Shown: positions 34,781-45,109 of the stretch, in pieces
Layout of the letters: every line of letters starts with the position of its first letter
Position numbering within the stretch: position 1 is the first letter of the stretch
NCBI GenBank assembly: GCA_963555705.1
Contig: OY743184.1
Location: forward strand, 31,692,614 to 31,756,613
DNA from: Ligustrum vulgare
Taxonomy: Eukaryota; Streptophyta; Magnoliopsida; Lamiales; Oleaceae
Direction: 5' to 3'
Length of the DNA: 64,000 nucleotides
Position numbers and translations under genes: made by a program
The notes under the pieces: generated by a model
The model's database searches: none
Told to the model about the DNA's origin: nothing
What the model saw: only the letters and a program-made list of their open reading frames with translations

Positions 34781-35990
34781 ATCAAACCCTACCAGACGAG
34801 CCGGAAGTAGCTCGGAAACTGCAAAGGTATGCCACAAATTTTGTCCTCTTGGACGATCTGCTTTATAAACGTAGCTACACCTATCCTTTGCTGCAATGTG
34901 TTGGGCCGGAGGAAGGATAGTATATAATGAAAGAAATTCACGAGGGCATATGTGGTAACCACGCTGGAGCGTTGTCATTGGCTCGGAAGGCCCTCAAACA
35001 GGGATATTTTTGGCCAACTATGCAGAAAGATTCCCATAACTTCGTCCGAAAGTTTGATAAATGTCAGAGGTATGCAACCATACCACATCATCCGCATCAC
35101 AAACTGACTGTGGTGACCAGCCCCTGGCCCTTCATGAAGTGGGGAGTTGATATTATCGGTCTGATGCCCCGAGATGCTGGTAACATTTGTTTTCCAATAG
35201 TGGCGATTGATAACTTCACCAAGTGGGTCGAAGCGAAGCCCCTGATGAGGATTACTGAGGCCAACACCACCAAGTTCATTTGGAAAAATATTATATGCAG
35301 GTTTGGAATACCACACTCATTCGTTAGTGATAATGCAAAACAGTTCAAAAACATAAGTATTGATGAATTGTGCGAAGACTTGGGGATTAACAAATTATTT
35401 TCGTCTCCGCATCATCCACAAGCAAATGGCCAGGTGGAAGCCATGAACAAGACCATAAAGAATACCCTAACGAGGAAGTTGGAATCAAAGAAGGGCGCAT
35501 GGGTAGATGAACTCCCACAGGTGTTATGGGCACTTTGGACTACCTCCCACACTGCCACAGGGGAAACGCCTCTTCCCATGACGTATGGATCCAAGGCGGT
35601 ATGTCCTATCGAAATTGGGGTGCCTTCTCTTCGACAAATACATTATGACGATGCGGTAAATGAAGAAGCACAAAGGGAAAACTTGGATTTCCTCCTAGAA
35701 AAACGGAGCGACTCCCAAGTGGTGATGGCTAGGTATCAGAAAAAGATGGCTCGCTACTACAATAAAAGGGTAAAAGGTCGGCACTTTGACATTGGGGATT
35801 TTGTACTTAAGAAAATCCTCCCTTCTACTTAAGAACCAAGAGTAGGGACTTTGGGTCCAAACTGGGAGGGACCGTATAAAATCACTGCCGAGGTAGTACC
35901 CGGTACCTACATGATTGAAGACTTGTCTGGGGTCCCTTACGCAACCCTTGGAACGCAGATCATCTTCGTCGCTATTTTCAATAGGATTAG
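34780..35990 (+). pseudogene. Tat-lineage integrase
   Basis: Stops at 34918 and 35830 divide an otherwise continuous frame. Zinc domain: H in EIHEGICGNHAGA, then FDKCQRYA, where the first Cys of CDKC is Phe. Catalytic triad present: D in KWGVDIIGLMP, D in SFVSDNAKQF, E in NGQVEAMNKTI. C-terminal part: RYYNKRVKGRHFDIGDFVLKKI, then after the stop GPNWEGPYKITAEVVPGTYM, the usual chromatin-side module. It would join cDNA to host DNA in intact relatives. Confidence 0.85.
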
Positions 35991-36373
35991 CTTTTCTCTC
36001 ATATAAGATATCCTTGTATGACTAAACAATACTTGTATAAACAAAACTTTCCTATTGAAACTGTGTTGGTTACCAAAGGTCATGGTTCAATAAAATGAAT
36101 TGGTCCCAAGACCTGCTGCAACTGACTCCAATGAAAGTCCACATCTGATGGTGAAATTCGTATAGCCCCCATGAAATCAGTTTACACACTTTCCAATCAA
36201 ACTTACTCAGTGAACATGAATGTCCTAAAAGAAACTGACTAAGTCTGAGGGACTATCAAATAAGATGTGAAAATCCAAAAATCCATACACACAAATAAGA
36301 CAGAAATATTGAAGTATTTACATTGAAACAATTGAAATAATGAAGAATCACATTGCTCATTGTTCAAAGGCAT

Positions 36374-36404
36374 TGCTCATTGTTCAAAAAATAAAATTAT
36401 GTAT
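36374..36404 (+). repeat. Short tandem duplication
   Basis: CATTGCTCATTGTTCAAA occurs twice in direct succession around 36350-36390, in the spacer between integrase and the antisense ORF. Confidence 0.7.
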
Positions 36405-36428
36405 AGAATAAAAGCAGTAACAAAAAAT

Positions 36429-37205
36429 GACTAGAGGGGAGGGACATCATCTCCAGCGTCACCACCGGATATATTCTGGGGAGGCTCGGCGGGATCGGTG
36501 GTAGGACCGCCTTCTTCAGCATCTTCCAGTTCAGGGTAGAAGGCCTCGATGGTGGAAAGATCCAAGTAGGGGAACTTCTTCTTTACATCCCTTAGAGCCA
36601 TACGGGCACCGATGTTGCTGAAGATTCACTTCATAAGCCCATATTCTTCGATGTTCTCAAAGGTGTCTTTAAAGTTTTAGATACATTCGAAAACTTTGGC
36701 CTCCGTGCTATGCTCCAGAAGCTTGAGCTTACCTTCCAAAGAAATCAAAGAGTCAGCATCCTTTCTCCGGAGCTCCTTTTCCTCCTCAAGTGCCCTTTTC
36801 AGATCAGAAACCTCGTCAAAAAGCTTACCCTTCAGGGCGTTAGACTCTACCAAGGCCTCGGCAGTCACCGCCTGAGCCTCGCAGGCATTGTCGTACTTTT
36901 TTCATAGGTTAGCCATGTCCGCTTTGAAGGAGTGAAGGTCATTTTATGCTGCTCATTATCTTCCTTAAGGGCTCTAGATGCGCTCTTCGCTTCATGGAGG
37001 TACTTCCGGGTGGATGAGAGAGTTTCCTTTAGCTCCTTGACCTCTTGCACCATGCCATCCGCATTGCGCAGAGCTATCTTAGTGCTTTCTTCCCTCTGCT
37101 CAAGCTCCTTGACTGGCCCCTCCATATCATCCGCCATGGCTAAAGTCCTTGCACTCAAAGCCTTGATGGCGAGTAGCATTTGGCTAGGAGAGCTTTTGGA
37201 GGAAA
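36429..37205 (-). pseudogene. Antisense coiled-coil ORF of the Tat-lineage element, N-terminus cut
   Basis: Read on the minus strand from 37205: heptad-rich sequence including MADDMEGPVKELEQREES, VQEVKELKETLSSTRKYLHE, KGKLFDEVSDLKRALEEEKE and SLISLEGKLKLLEHSTEAK. It ends in an acidic tail (FYPELEDAEEGGPTTDPAEP) and a TAG at about 36429. Stops at about 36679 and 36625 and a frameshift near 36950 break it. The beginning is removed by the LTR that starts at about 37211: the first residues of the apparent frame upstream are LTR sequence. Tat elements often carry such an antisense ORF after integrase. Its function is unknown. Confidence 0.65.
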
Positions 37206-37210
37206 AATGA

Positions 37211-38017
37211 TGTGATCCGGGATAGGAGCTCAAAGGAGAAGTCAAGTCACGGACGACGTAACAACATTCAACATAGGAAAATGAACAATTTCCATGTTGG
37301 AAGCTAGTCGAGATGACGAGTGGATCAACCTCATTCAAGCCGACGAAGAAAATTGTGAAATTTCAAGAATTACGGTCGTAACATATGGGAGCTCACGGCC
37401 GTAACCAACCCACTGTTGAAAACTATGATTTTGAAGAAAATTGGACTTACGGCCGTAACGCAGATTTGTCACGGCCGTAACGCAGCCTCGGATCAAAAAC
37501 AAGAATTTCAGAATTGAGACTTACGGCCGTAAATAAAGTCTCACGGCCGTAATGGTGAAACAGAAAGAGTCTTACGGCCGTAAGAGGAATTGTCACAGCC
37601 GTAAATAACAATACGCGTGAATTTAGGGTTTTTAATTATTTCCTTATTTTTGGTTATTTCTTTCCTAGTTTAATTAGAACTCTTAACCTAGATTTTGACC
37701 CTATTTATAGGGATGTAATTTTCATTATTCGTTAGACTTTATACACAACTTTGATATATTAATTGAGAGGCAAATTGCTTTCACATTCTTATTCTTTATT
37801 GAATAAAATCCGAACTTGCGAGTTAATTCTTGTTTGTTCAAATCTTGGGTGAGATTTATCTTCTTTGTGATCAAGAGGTCAACATATCAATTGATTGTGT
37901 TGGTTGCTTGATTCAATTAATTTGAATCAATCTCTAAATCGTGGTTTATTGGCGTTCTTGGGTCGATTCCAATAATTTGTGGGTTGCGTAGCTACAATTG
38001 CTACGTGGTTTGCATCA
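37211..38017 (+). repeat. 5' LTR with paired palindromes
   Basis: Starts TGTGATCCGGGATAGG and ends TGCATCA two bases before the primer-binding site. It contains eight copies of TTACGGCCGTAA or one-base variants (37370-37604), then a TATA-like TATTTATAG at 37702-37710. Confidence 0.8.
37370..37604 (+). promoter_or_regulatory. Eight paired 12-bp palindromic motifs in the LTR
   Basis: Motif starts at 37370, 37393, 37447, 37469, 37521, 37541, 37572 and 37593. They alternate between TTACGGCCGTAA (a perfect palindrome) and TCACGGCCGTAA, so they form four pairs with 20-23 bp inside each pair. Two are degraded by one base. They lie 100-330 bp upstream of the TATA-like box, in U3. The layout suggests paired binding sites for a dimeric factor, which is inference. 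Confidence 0.6.
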
Positions 38018-38019
38018 TC

Positions 38020-38031
38020 TGGTATCAGAGC
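38020..38031 (+). other. Primer-binding site (initiator tRNA-Met)
   Basis: TGGTATCAGAGC, the standard plant tRNA-iMet complement, two bases after the LTR. Confidence 0.85.
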
Positions 38032-38592
38032 TTAGGCTCCAAAAATCAAGGTTATATCTTTATTTTGTTTTCTTGAATTTTCTATCCAGTTTGATTTTTA
38101 TGATTATCATCGAGTCCCATAAAAATCATCCATATCTTGTTGAATGTTTTGCGTTCTTCTTGTTCTTGAGTTTGTTGAGTCTTTAATCCAGAAAATCGTT
38201 CCAAAAAATTTCAAAAGTGTTTGTTTTGCTTAATTCTTATCCGAACTAAGTTCTGTTTGTTTTTTTTCGTGTCGTTGTCGAATTTTCAGATTTATAAGAA
38301 AAAAAAATTATTATTTTTTTTATTTATTTATTTTAATTATTCCGAAAATTCACCCAAAATTCAAAACAAATTATTTCCATTCAAGAACCACTTTCTTGAA
38401 TTTCTACAATATTCTTGATATTCTTTCCTTTCGAGTCAAATTCAAGAACCACTTTCTTGAATTTCCTTAAATTCTTGACATTCTTGAAATTTCTTTCTTC
38501 CGTTTATTTTTCAAGCAAGAAAATAAATTCCTTCTTGCTAATTGGTGTCTAGATCATCTATTCTTGAGTTTTCTTTAATTACCACATAAGGG

Positions 38593-39726
38593 ATGTATTA
38601 CGATCCGAGTTCGTTGTTCCAAACTAGATGTTATGTGGGTCAGAAGGTATGCAGTTTGGCAATTGATAGAGAGTGCTTCACTAATTTTGCTAATATCAAC
38701 ATGGTTGAAAAATTGGGATTATCTCTAATACCGCACAGTAGACCTTATTGTGTGACGTGGATGAGGGAATTTGGAGAGTTCCATGTAACCAAGCAAGTTC
38801 TAGTGACTATCACCCGTGGAAAATATATTGATGACGTATTTTGTGATGTAGTGCCTTTAAGGTCTTGTCATATTTTATTGGGAAAATCATGGAGTCGTAT
38901 GAGGGAAGCAATTTATTATAAGAGTATGCACATATACAGGATTCTTACGAGAGGGAAAACATTCACACTGTATGGGTTGACACTCGAGGAAGTACTAGAC
39001 GATTCGAGGAAGGTAAAAAAAGAGAGTGAGAGGAAAGTTGTAGTGAGATTGCAAGAGGATCCTCGAGATAGGGATGTTGAGAAGGAGGGAAAGCTGAAAC
39101 TAGAAACGGTTGTTCAAATTCCAAAATTTGAAGTAGAAGATGAAGAATTGGGTAGTAAGGAGGTGAATGAACAAGGAAATAAAATTGTGGAAGAGGTGAT
39201 TGAGGATGAAGGTGTGGTTGAAAATAAAAATGTGGAAAAGGTAGTTGAGATTAAAAATGTAGAGGAAGTTGAAACTAAAAATTTAGAAGAGATAGTTGAG
39301 CTTGAAAATGTGGAGTTAGAAGAGGTGGATGAGTATGAGAGAAAAGAAAAAGAAGAGATTGAGCAAGAAGTTACAACAAAAGAAGGAAGTGAAGAGAAGG
39401 ACCTCGTTGTTAGGGAAGAGGATTTGGAGATGATATACCATGAGTACAATGATCCATATCTTGTACTTTGTGAAACTAACATTTCCCACCCTATTTTGCT
39501 TAAATCTTTCTTGCAGGTTGAATATACTTGGAGGTTTGAGTCACACCACATTTGGCCAAGGAAGTTCTTATTTCGACTCGTCCTTCCAATCCAAGTATTC
39601 GACTATTGGTTGATCCTATGTAATGGAGGCAAAAATTTTCCTTTTGATCCAGGCGGTGTTCTGAAACACCATGAACCAAGCTATGATTCGGGACGAATCA
39701 TCTTGAAGAAGGGGAGAATGATGTGA
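38593..39726 (+). CDS. Retroelement protease-like protein with acidic domain
   Basis: 377 codons, open throughout. Residues about 10-100 follow the retropepsin-like domain of Ty3/gypsy pol: CSLAIDRECFTNFANINMVE, KLGLSLIPHSRPYCVTWM, VTKQVLVTITRGKY, CDVVPLRSCHILLGKSW. At the active site the family has DGGS/DSG-like residues after the hydrophobic strand and here it reads DREC, so proteolytic activity is doubtful. About 135-285 is very rich in Glu, Lys and Val with repeats such as VENKNVEKVVEIKNVEEVE, likely helical. The C-terminus (PFDPGGVLKHHEPSYDSG) resembles the tail of some gypsy polyproteins. The stop lies inside the 3' LTR start. There is no gag or RT around it. It could be a remnant kept by chance or a domesticated helper of a non-autonomous family. 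Confidence 0.65.
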   Translation: MYYDPSSLFQTRCYVGQKVCSLAIDRECFTNFANINMVEKLGLSLIPHSRPYCVTWMREFGEFHVTKQVLVTITRGKYIDDVFCDVVPLRSCHILLGKSWSRMREAIYYKSMHIYRILTRGKTFTLYGLTLEEVLDDSRKVKKESERKVVVRLQEDPRDRDVEKEGKLKLETVVQIPKFEVEDEELGSKEVNEQGNKIVEEVIEDEGVVENKNVEKVVEIKNVEEVETKNLEEIVELENVELEEVDEYERKEKEEIEQEVTTKEGSEEKDLVVREEDLEMIYHEYNDPYLVLCETNISHPILLKSFLQVEYTWRFESHHIWPRKFLFRLVLPIQVFDYWLILCNGGKNFPFDPGGVLKHHEPSYDSGRIILKKGRMM

Positions 39727-40141
39727 TCCGGGATAGGAGATGTGATCCGGGATAGGAGCTCAAAGGAGAAGTCAAGTCACGGACGACGTAACAACATTCA
39801 ACATAGGAAAATGAACAATTTCCATGTTGGAAGCTAGTCGAGATGACGAGTGGATCAACCTCATTCAAGCCGACGAAGAAAATTGTGAAATTTCAAGAAT
39901 TACGGCCGTAACATATGGGAGCTCACGGCCGTAACCAACCCACTGTTGAAAACTATGATTTTGAAGAAAATTGGACTTACGGCCGTAACGCAGATTTGTC
40001 ACGACCGTAACGCAGCCTCGGATCAAAAACAAGAATTTCAGAATTGAGACTTACGGTCGTAAATAAAGTCTCACGGCCGTAATGGTGAAACAGAAAGAGT
40101 CTTACGGCCGTAAATAACAATACGCGTGAATTTAGGGTTTT
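39722..40141 (+). repeat. 3' LTR, truncated
   Basis: Matches 37211-37635 with a 19-bp tandem duplication at its start (TGTGATCCGGGATAGGAGA). One palindrome unit is lost by deletion: seven motifs remain, at 39900, 39923, 39977, 39999, 40051, 40071 and 40102. Similarity stops abruptly at about 40141, after GAATTTAGGGTTTT. Confidence 0.85.
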
Positions 40142-40536
40142 AAACAAATTCCAAGGTGGTGGAATGATTTTCAGTCGATCGAAATTGGCTGATTCCAATT
40201 TCTTCTTCTTTTTGGCTCCAACTTGATTCTCGGCTTGCTTTTCTTGACTTATTCACATTGTTTAACCTCGAATCTTGAACCTCTTCAACTTCGGATCTCG
40301 TCATGGGTCCCACGTGCATCGGGGTTTGACTTTCTCGATTCTCATCAGATTCACACAGCAAACTATGATCTAGAAGAGGTTGTGCTAGCAACCAAAAAGA
40401 CTACTCAAGGCCCTCTAGTTGTCTTATAACTAATCTAGTACTTGTAGGTTTACGTTAAACCTAATTAGGGTGTATATATGGACTTGGGCCATCCCAAGTC
40501 TAGCCCAACTAATTGGGCTTGGACATTATTCCAACA
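40142..40536 (-). repeat. Copia LTR fragment, antisense
   Basis: On the minus strand it begins TGTTGGAATAATGTCC at 40536 and matches 6670-6861 closely over about 190 bp, including the phrase CAACCTCTTC. It then diverges. Its other side abuts the truncated LTR at 40141. No internal copia sequence follows on the right, so it is a solo or broken LTR. Confidence 0.65.
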
Positions 40537-40747
40537 GAATACGCAAAAGCGGTGTGTAATTTGAACACAACACAATACTTAATTTGATTAACTTTTCTCT
40601 ACAGAGCAAATACTTTTGTGCGCCTTGAGGACGAATATTGAGGATTGAACGCAAGCATAGTAGGTGAGGCAGCATAAACATTATTAGAAGATAAAGTCAA
40701 TAGAATAATAAGCCATTTTCAAAAGGTCAAACCAAGTACGATATCTC

Positions 40748-40812
<65 letters not shown>

Positions 40813-41504
40813 TCAATACACCAACATATGGTACTAAAATGTGATTTTCATATTATAGGACCCAGATGCACAACTGAACGATGTCACAAGGATTGAGATA
40901 AAAAAAGAGGTGCTCTTCTACCTAAAGGCAAATGTGATCGTATCCAGCTGAATTTCAATACGAAATATTATTTCGACTCTTCAACAGCAATCACTAATGT
41001 TGATTCAATAATTGCAATCACTGAAATCAAAATCATTGATATCGACACTTCAAACACAATCAAAGATAGAAAAAAACATGATTGACAAACTAAAAACTAA
41101 GATGCACGTCACATATAGAGGTTTCCACAAAAAATCAAGGAGGTGACTAAACAAATTAAAAAGTGGGCTCTCTTCCAAATACTAGATTAAACAATTGAGA
41201 TTGGCACGAGCAAGAAAATGAACACTAACATAAGCTATAAATCTGATTGAGTAGACTAATGAACTAGCCTTTAAAAAGAAAACAAAGTGAAAAACACTCA
41301 TGGTTCCTTCTTTTACAGTAGGCAGTCCTATAGAATGTCCCTTGTATTATTTTCAAGAAAGGCAACCTAACTTGCAAATGTGAAGCAACCTAATGCTAAG
41401 TATTTAGTTAAGACTCAAATACATAATCGATCAATTCATGTTTTTGAGATAGAAAGGTTGCTTTAAATATTTTGACGACTTTTTGTCCTTCAGAATATAC
41501 CTAC
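40537..41504. other. Spacer with (AT)n tract
   Basis: No gene recognised. It holds a (TA)n run at 40752-40808. Around 40861-40925 there is a short open phrase (DPDAQLNDVTRIEIKKEV), possibly a degraded exon; I do not recognise it with confidence. Confidence 0.5.
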
Positions 41505-41519
41505 TCTCACTACAAAAAA

Positions 41520-42300
41520 AGGTCTCCAACGACTCAAAAAATTGGTAATTGAAGGCTATTTTATGGTCGTTGAATGTCTTCAGCGACCAATAAATCATGG
41601 TCGCATGATGGTAGCTAATTCACCGTCATTGAAAGTCTTTAGCGATCAACTCGTGATGGTCGCTAAAACTTGAATTTCCAGCAACCATATATTTCTCTTG
41701 AATTGTTCACTACATATAACAAAATAAGGTACCATATTTGATTTTAAAAGGTTCCCATTTAGCGACCATCTTAACATGGGTCGCAAATGCTTACTATTCG
41801 GAGACCAAAGTGTGGTTGCTAATGTTTACCTTTCAGCGACCAAAAATTGTCAGCAACCACAATGGTTGGTCGTTGAAACATCATAAAAATCGTGTAGGTT
41901 TTCCTCCAAATGTTGGTCATTAATATATAACAACAATGACCAAACGACAAAATGAACATTTAGTAACCACCTTAAAATTGGTCGCTAATACTTAGGTTTT
42001 AGAGAAGAATCTTTGGTCCCTGATGGTACACCTACATGGACAAATATTATTTGGTTTGTAAATGTTGGCACCTTGGACCAATTTGTGGTCTCTAGAAGTA
42101 TAGCTTTTGAGACCAAGTCTTGGTCGCTAAAAGATTCTCTTCATAAGCTTCAACAACTATGAATATTTAGGTGAATTTTAAAAAAGAAAATATCCATATG
42201 GTCTAGCAACCATTTGGTTGTAGGAAAGCATTTACCAACCAAACTCTAGTTGCTGAATTTTATGTTGATAAATGCCTTTAGAAACCAATTTTTTTACACG
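41520..42300. repeat. Left subterminal repeat region of the CACTA element
   Basis: Many short words GCGACCA and its complement TGGTCGC, plus diverged forms, in both orientations and at irregular spacing. In CACTA elements these are binding sites for the element-encoded DNA-binding protein. Confidence 0.8.
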
Positions 42301-42640
42301 TGCTAATATTCTGCCTAATGTTTCAATTCAACATTTGATAGCCACATTTATATTAACAATATTGATAATAAGAACAATAAATAAATTAACAAAAAGAATT
42401 TGCTGCAAAAGGTAAATTGTAATTGCACACATAACAAAAAGTAATAGTAAATACATAATCATAAATATCTAAAATTAACCAAAAAAAATAAGTTCTCATA
42501 TTCTTTTTATAACTTCAACAATATAATCATATTAAAGAAGCATCAACTGATGGTGGCAGTGAAGCTAGTGTAGGTGGATCATTGGTCGATTCTACATGAA
42601 GATGCTAACCCAAGTCCATTCGTGCAGCAAGGATCTGGAT

Positions 42641-42657
42641 AAGTAATGCCTGTTGTT
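42641..42657 (+). repeat. SINE target site duplication, left
   Basis: AAGTAATGCCTGTTGTT; matches 42799-42815 at 16 of 17 positions. Confidence 0.85.
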
Positions 42658-42800
42658 AGAGAACAAGGGCTCTGTCGCAGTGGTTGCGCCATCCCTTACC
42701 AAGACTTTGGTCTTGGGTTCGATTCTCTCCGGTGGGGGGGGGGGGGGTTGGGTGGCCTTGGGGGTGTAGTTATAATTCTTTGTCAAAAAAAAAAAAAAAA
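42658..42800 (+). mobile_element. tRNA-derived SINE inside a CACTA exon
   Basis: Starts after a 17-bp target duplication, has a tRNA-like head (CGCAGTGGTTGCGCC) and a B-box-like GGGTTCGATTCTC at 42715-42727. It contains a run of about 13 G (42737-42749) and ends in a poly(A) tail (about 42785-42800). It lies on the + strand, opposite to the CACTA gene, and adds a poly(F)-like stretch to that frame. Confidence 0.85.
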
Positions 42801-45109
42801 GTAATGCATGTTGTTCGATATGATATCTAAGCTCAATAATCTCTTTATCCTTTTCATTATCTCTTTGTCTAAGAATTTTTGACTCTTGCATAATTTTAGA
42901 AGGAGTTGTGACTGTGTTGCTATATGATTTACGTGAAGCATGTCCAATCCCAGTCATAGTTCTAGCATTCCAACCAAGGACTTGAGCACATTTGCTGCTT
43001 CATCCATTGCAGATGCATCATCTTCCAGTTGTGCTTGTGATTGTTGCAATTCCACCGTCTCATTCTATCACAAAGAACTAACATGTTAAAATGAATAATA
43101 TTTATTATACAATCCATTTATGTGTAATAAGTGATATATCTTACATATCATGATTCGGCTAGTTGGTTATCATATCCTTTCGTTGTGGAATGCATCCTTC
43201 TAAACAATTAAACGTGAGCAACCGATTGTTCTTGTATACACTGATAAAATTGCAAAAATATAAGTTGATCGCTCATTATTTGTCCATCCAATCACCATTT
43301 ACGTAAGTATTTAAAATAAATCATCACTAGCAGATAATTTCCAAGTTCAAACATTAACAACTGACCAACAAACCCATTAAAAGGTAACACTAATAATGCA
43401 TAAAGTCAGACTTATTAAAGTTAAGAGTTGAGAAAGCCAATTGGATCACCAGTGCTTCCCTAGTTGCAGTGATTGCTCTAGTTCAACCATGGTGATTATA
43501 TAGATTTTTTGCTAGATTGAGTTTCCCGGCTGCAAATCGTTTCTAAAAACCAATAATAAAATTTTTCGGTAATTAATTAGTCAACTCATTAGTCCTTCAT
43601 TAACCAAATATAATGAAAAACGACACTAAAATAGTATAATAATTTCACGTACTAGAAACTCATCGCTTTCGAAGTGTGCACACATCCACTTGCAATCCTC
43701 TTGTGATTTAAAAGTTGCTAACTTACATTGTAGTGGATCTTTTCCATCTAAATTTAGTTGTTTGTAATTTTTATTGCATGTGCTTCTATGAACTTTAAAC
43801 CTTTCACGACAATGTCTTTCAACAATTTCAACCATCTGGCAATCATTTAAATCAACTTCAAATTTTTCCTGTACGTATAGAAAAGAGAACTTCTTGGTTA
43901 TTGTAGTATTCAAAAAAAAAAAGTTAATCAATTGTAACTAATATAAAGATTGTAGCTTCCATATCAAAATTATTTTTAAAAGTATTCCCTCTTAGACTTA
44001 TTTTGGCCAAAGTTGGATTGTTAAGAGCAACTTAGCATTTATATTTAAAGATTTTAAAAGTTTAAATTTCACCTACTAAATATCAAGAGTTTCTCGGTTT
44101 TGAGTTTTGCTCTAATTTTCCAAGTATCTTCCACCTGGATAACAAGATAGCATCTTAATTTTATAATAGAACCAACATTTTGAATTTACCAACATTCAGA
44201 TCTAACATCTATTTTTAACATAGAAGAATTCAAGTTCAGCAACTATCAAAACAAGATGTTTGATGAAAAATCAAACATAACTTACTTGGAAAAGGTTGTA
44301 TGCTACTTCCCTGGCATGAGGAGTTGCTGCACTCCAACCTGTCAAGCGATGTGAAACAACATTTCACATAATGATGCCAATCTCATTGGCAAACGGAGAG
44401 GATGTCTCACTAAATATGCACATATCTCCTTCTCTAGCTTGTACAACAAGCTTTTTCTTATTTGCATCTATCATTTTTTGTAATGTCAATCCACGACTAA
44501 TTCCTTGGTTTTTTTATGAAGAGGACGTAAAATATATTTAAAGAAGATTAATATTGATGAATATGAAAAAAAAGTCTACAATATAAATTGAAATCATTAA
44601 ATCATATAGTTGGGTGTGTCGTGCTCAGTCGTATCTGCACTAGCAGTAGGAACTATCCTAGATTGAGTTGTTGGGTTTACACCAGACTCTCAATAACAGT
44701 TAATACATACTAGTAAATGAAATAATATTAACTTACAATTATCATTTTACAAAAATATTGTACCTTAAATAGCAGCAAGTTCTTCAAATAAAGAATTCAA
44801 GTCTTGCTCCATGCCTGAAAGGTAAACAATGTGAATTGTGAAGAACAAGAAACACTTACATGATTCAGAGCAAAAAGGGTTGGAGGAGAGACGAACATAT
44901 TTACTGAAGCTAAAACCTCAATATGGCAAAGACACAATTCACTCCCTAAAAATTGTCATATTACCTCTACAAATGCCATATAATATGAAATTTTCCAGAA
45001 TTTTTAATCTATTAACAGTAGAATTAATTACATATTCCTAAAAGTCAGACTATCTTCTCTTTCCATATCACCCAGGTTACCACCCAATGGTTCTTCATAA
45101 ACTTCTTCA

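Larger units (their letters stand above)
29532..37205 (+). mobile_element. Decayed Tat-lineage Ty3/gypsy retrotransposon, 3' LTR missing
   Basis: In order: a primer-binding site, gag, protease, RT, RNase H, a second RNase H of the archaeal-like type, integrase, then an ORF on the opposite strand encoding a coiled coil. The second RNase H after the normal one and extra ORFs between integrase and the 3' LTR are known traits of the plant Tat lineage. The 3' end is cut by the LTR element starting at about 37211, and I do not find its continuation past 40.1 kb. Every coding part has stops or frameshifts. Confidence 0.85.
37211..40141 (+). mobile_element. Non-autonomous LTR element with protease-like ORF
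   Basis: Direct repeats 37211-38017 and 39722-40141 (the second truncated), a primer-binding site TGGTATCAGAGC right after the first, and a single ORF between them. The ORF ends at the 3' LTR after a purine-rich stretch (GAAGAAGGGGAGAATGA). No RT, RNase H or integrase. About 2.9 kb. It must have been moved by enzymes of another element. No target duplication can be checked, because the 3' LTR is cut at about 40141. Confidence 0.8.
42540..44486 (-). pseudogene. CACTA second ORF (Transposase_24 / plant En/Spm type)
   Basis: Exons on the minus strand, in order. About 44486-44286: NEIGIIM, then GWSAATPHAREVAYNLFQ, with a stop inside. About 43868-43653: EKFEVDLNDCQMVEIVERHC, DGKDPLQCKL, WMCAHFESDEF. 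About 43545-43440: KRFAAGKLNLAKNLYNHHG, with a stop. About 43060-42830: NETVELQQSQAQLEDDASA, then CAQVLGWNARTMTGIG. Then a C-terminal coiled coil. Splice sites are visible: donor CCAA/GTAAG at 44286 and acceptor CAG/GAAAAATT at 43868, and the next pair joins in frame at 43653. The protein family is found in plant CACTA elements and is thought to bind DNA. The coiled-coil exon is interrupted by a SINE at 42658. Confidence 0.8.

Noticed and set aside
37370..37604. CRISPR-like array of palindromes with spacers
   Set aside because: Plant LTR context; spacers are short, unequal and repeated in the second LTR. It is not a CRISPR.
38150..38420. Short open frames in the leader of the 37-kb LTR element
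   Set aside because: T-rich leader sequence between the primer-binding site and the ORF; no domain.
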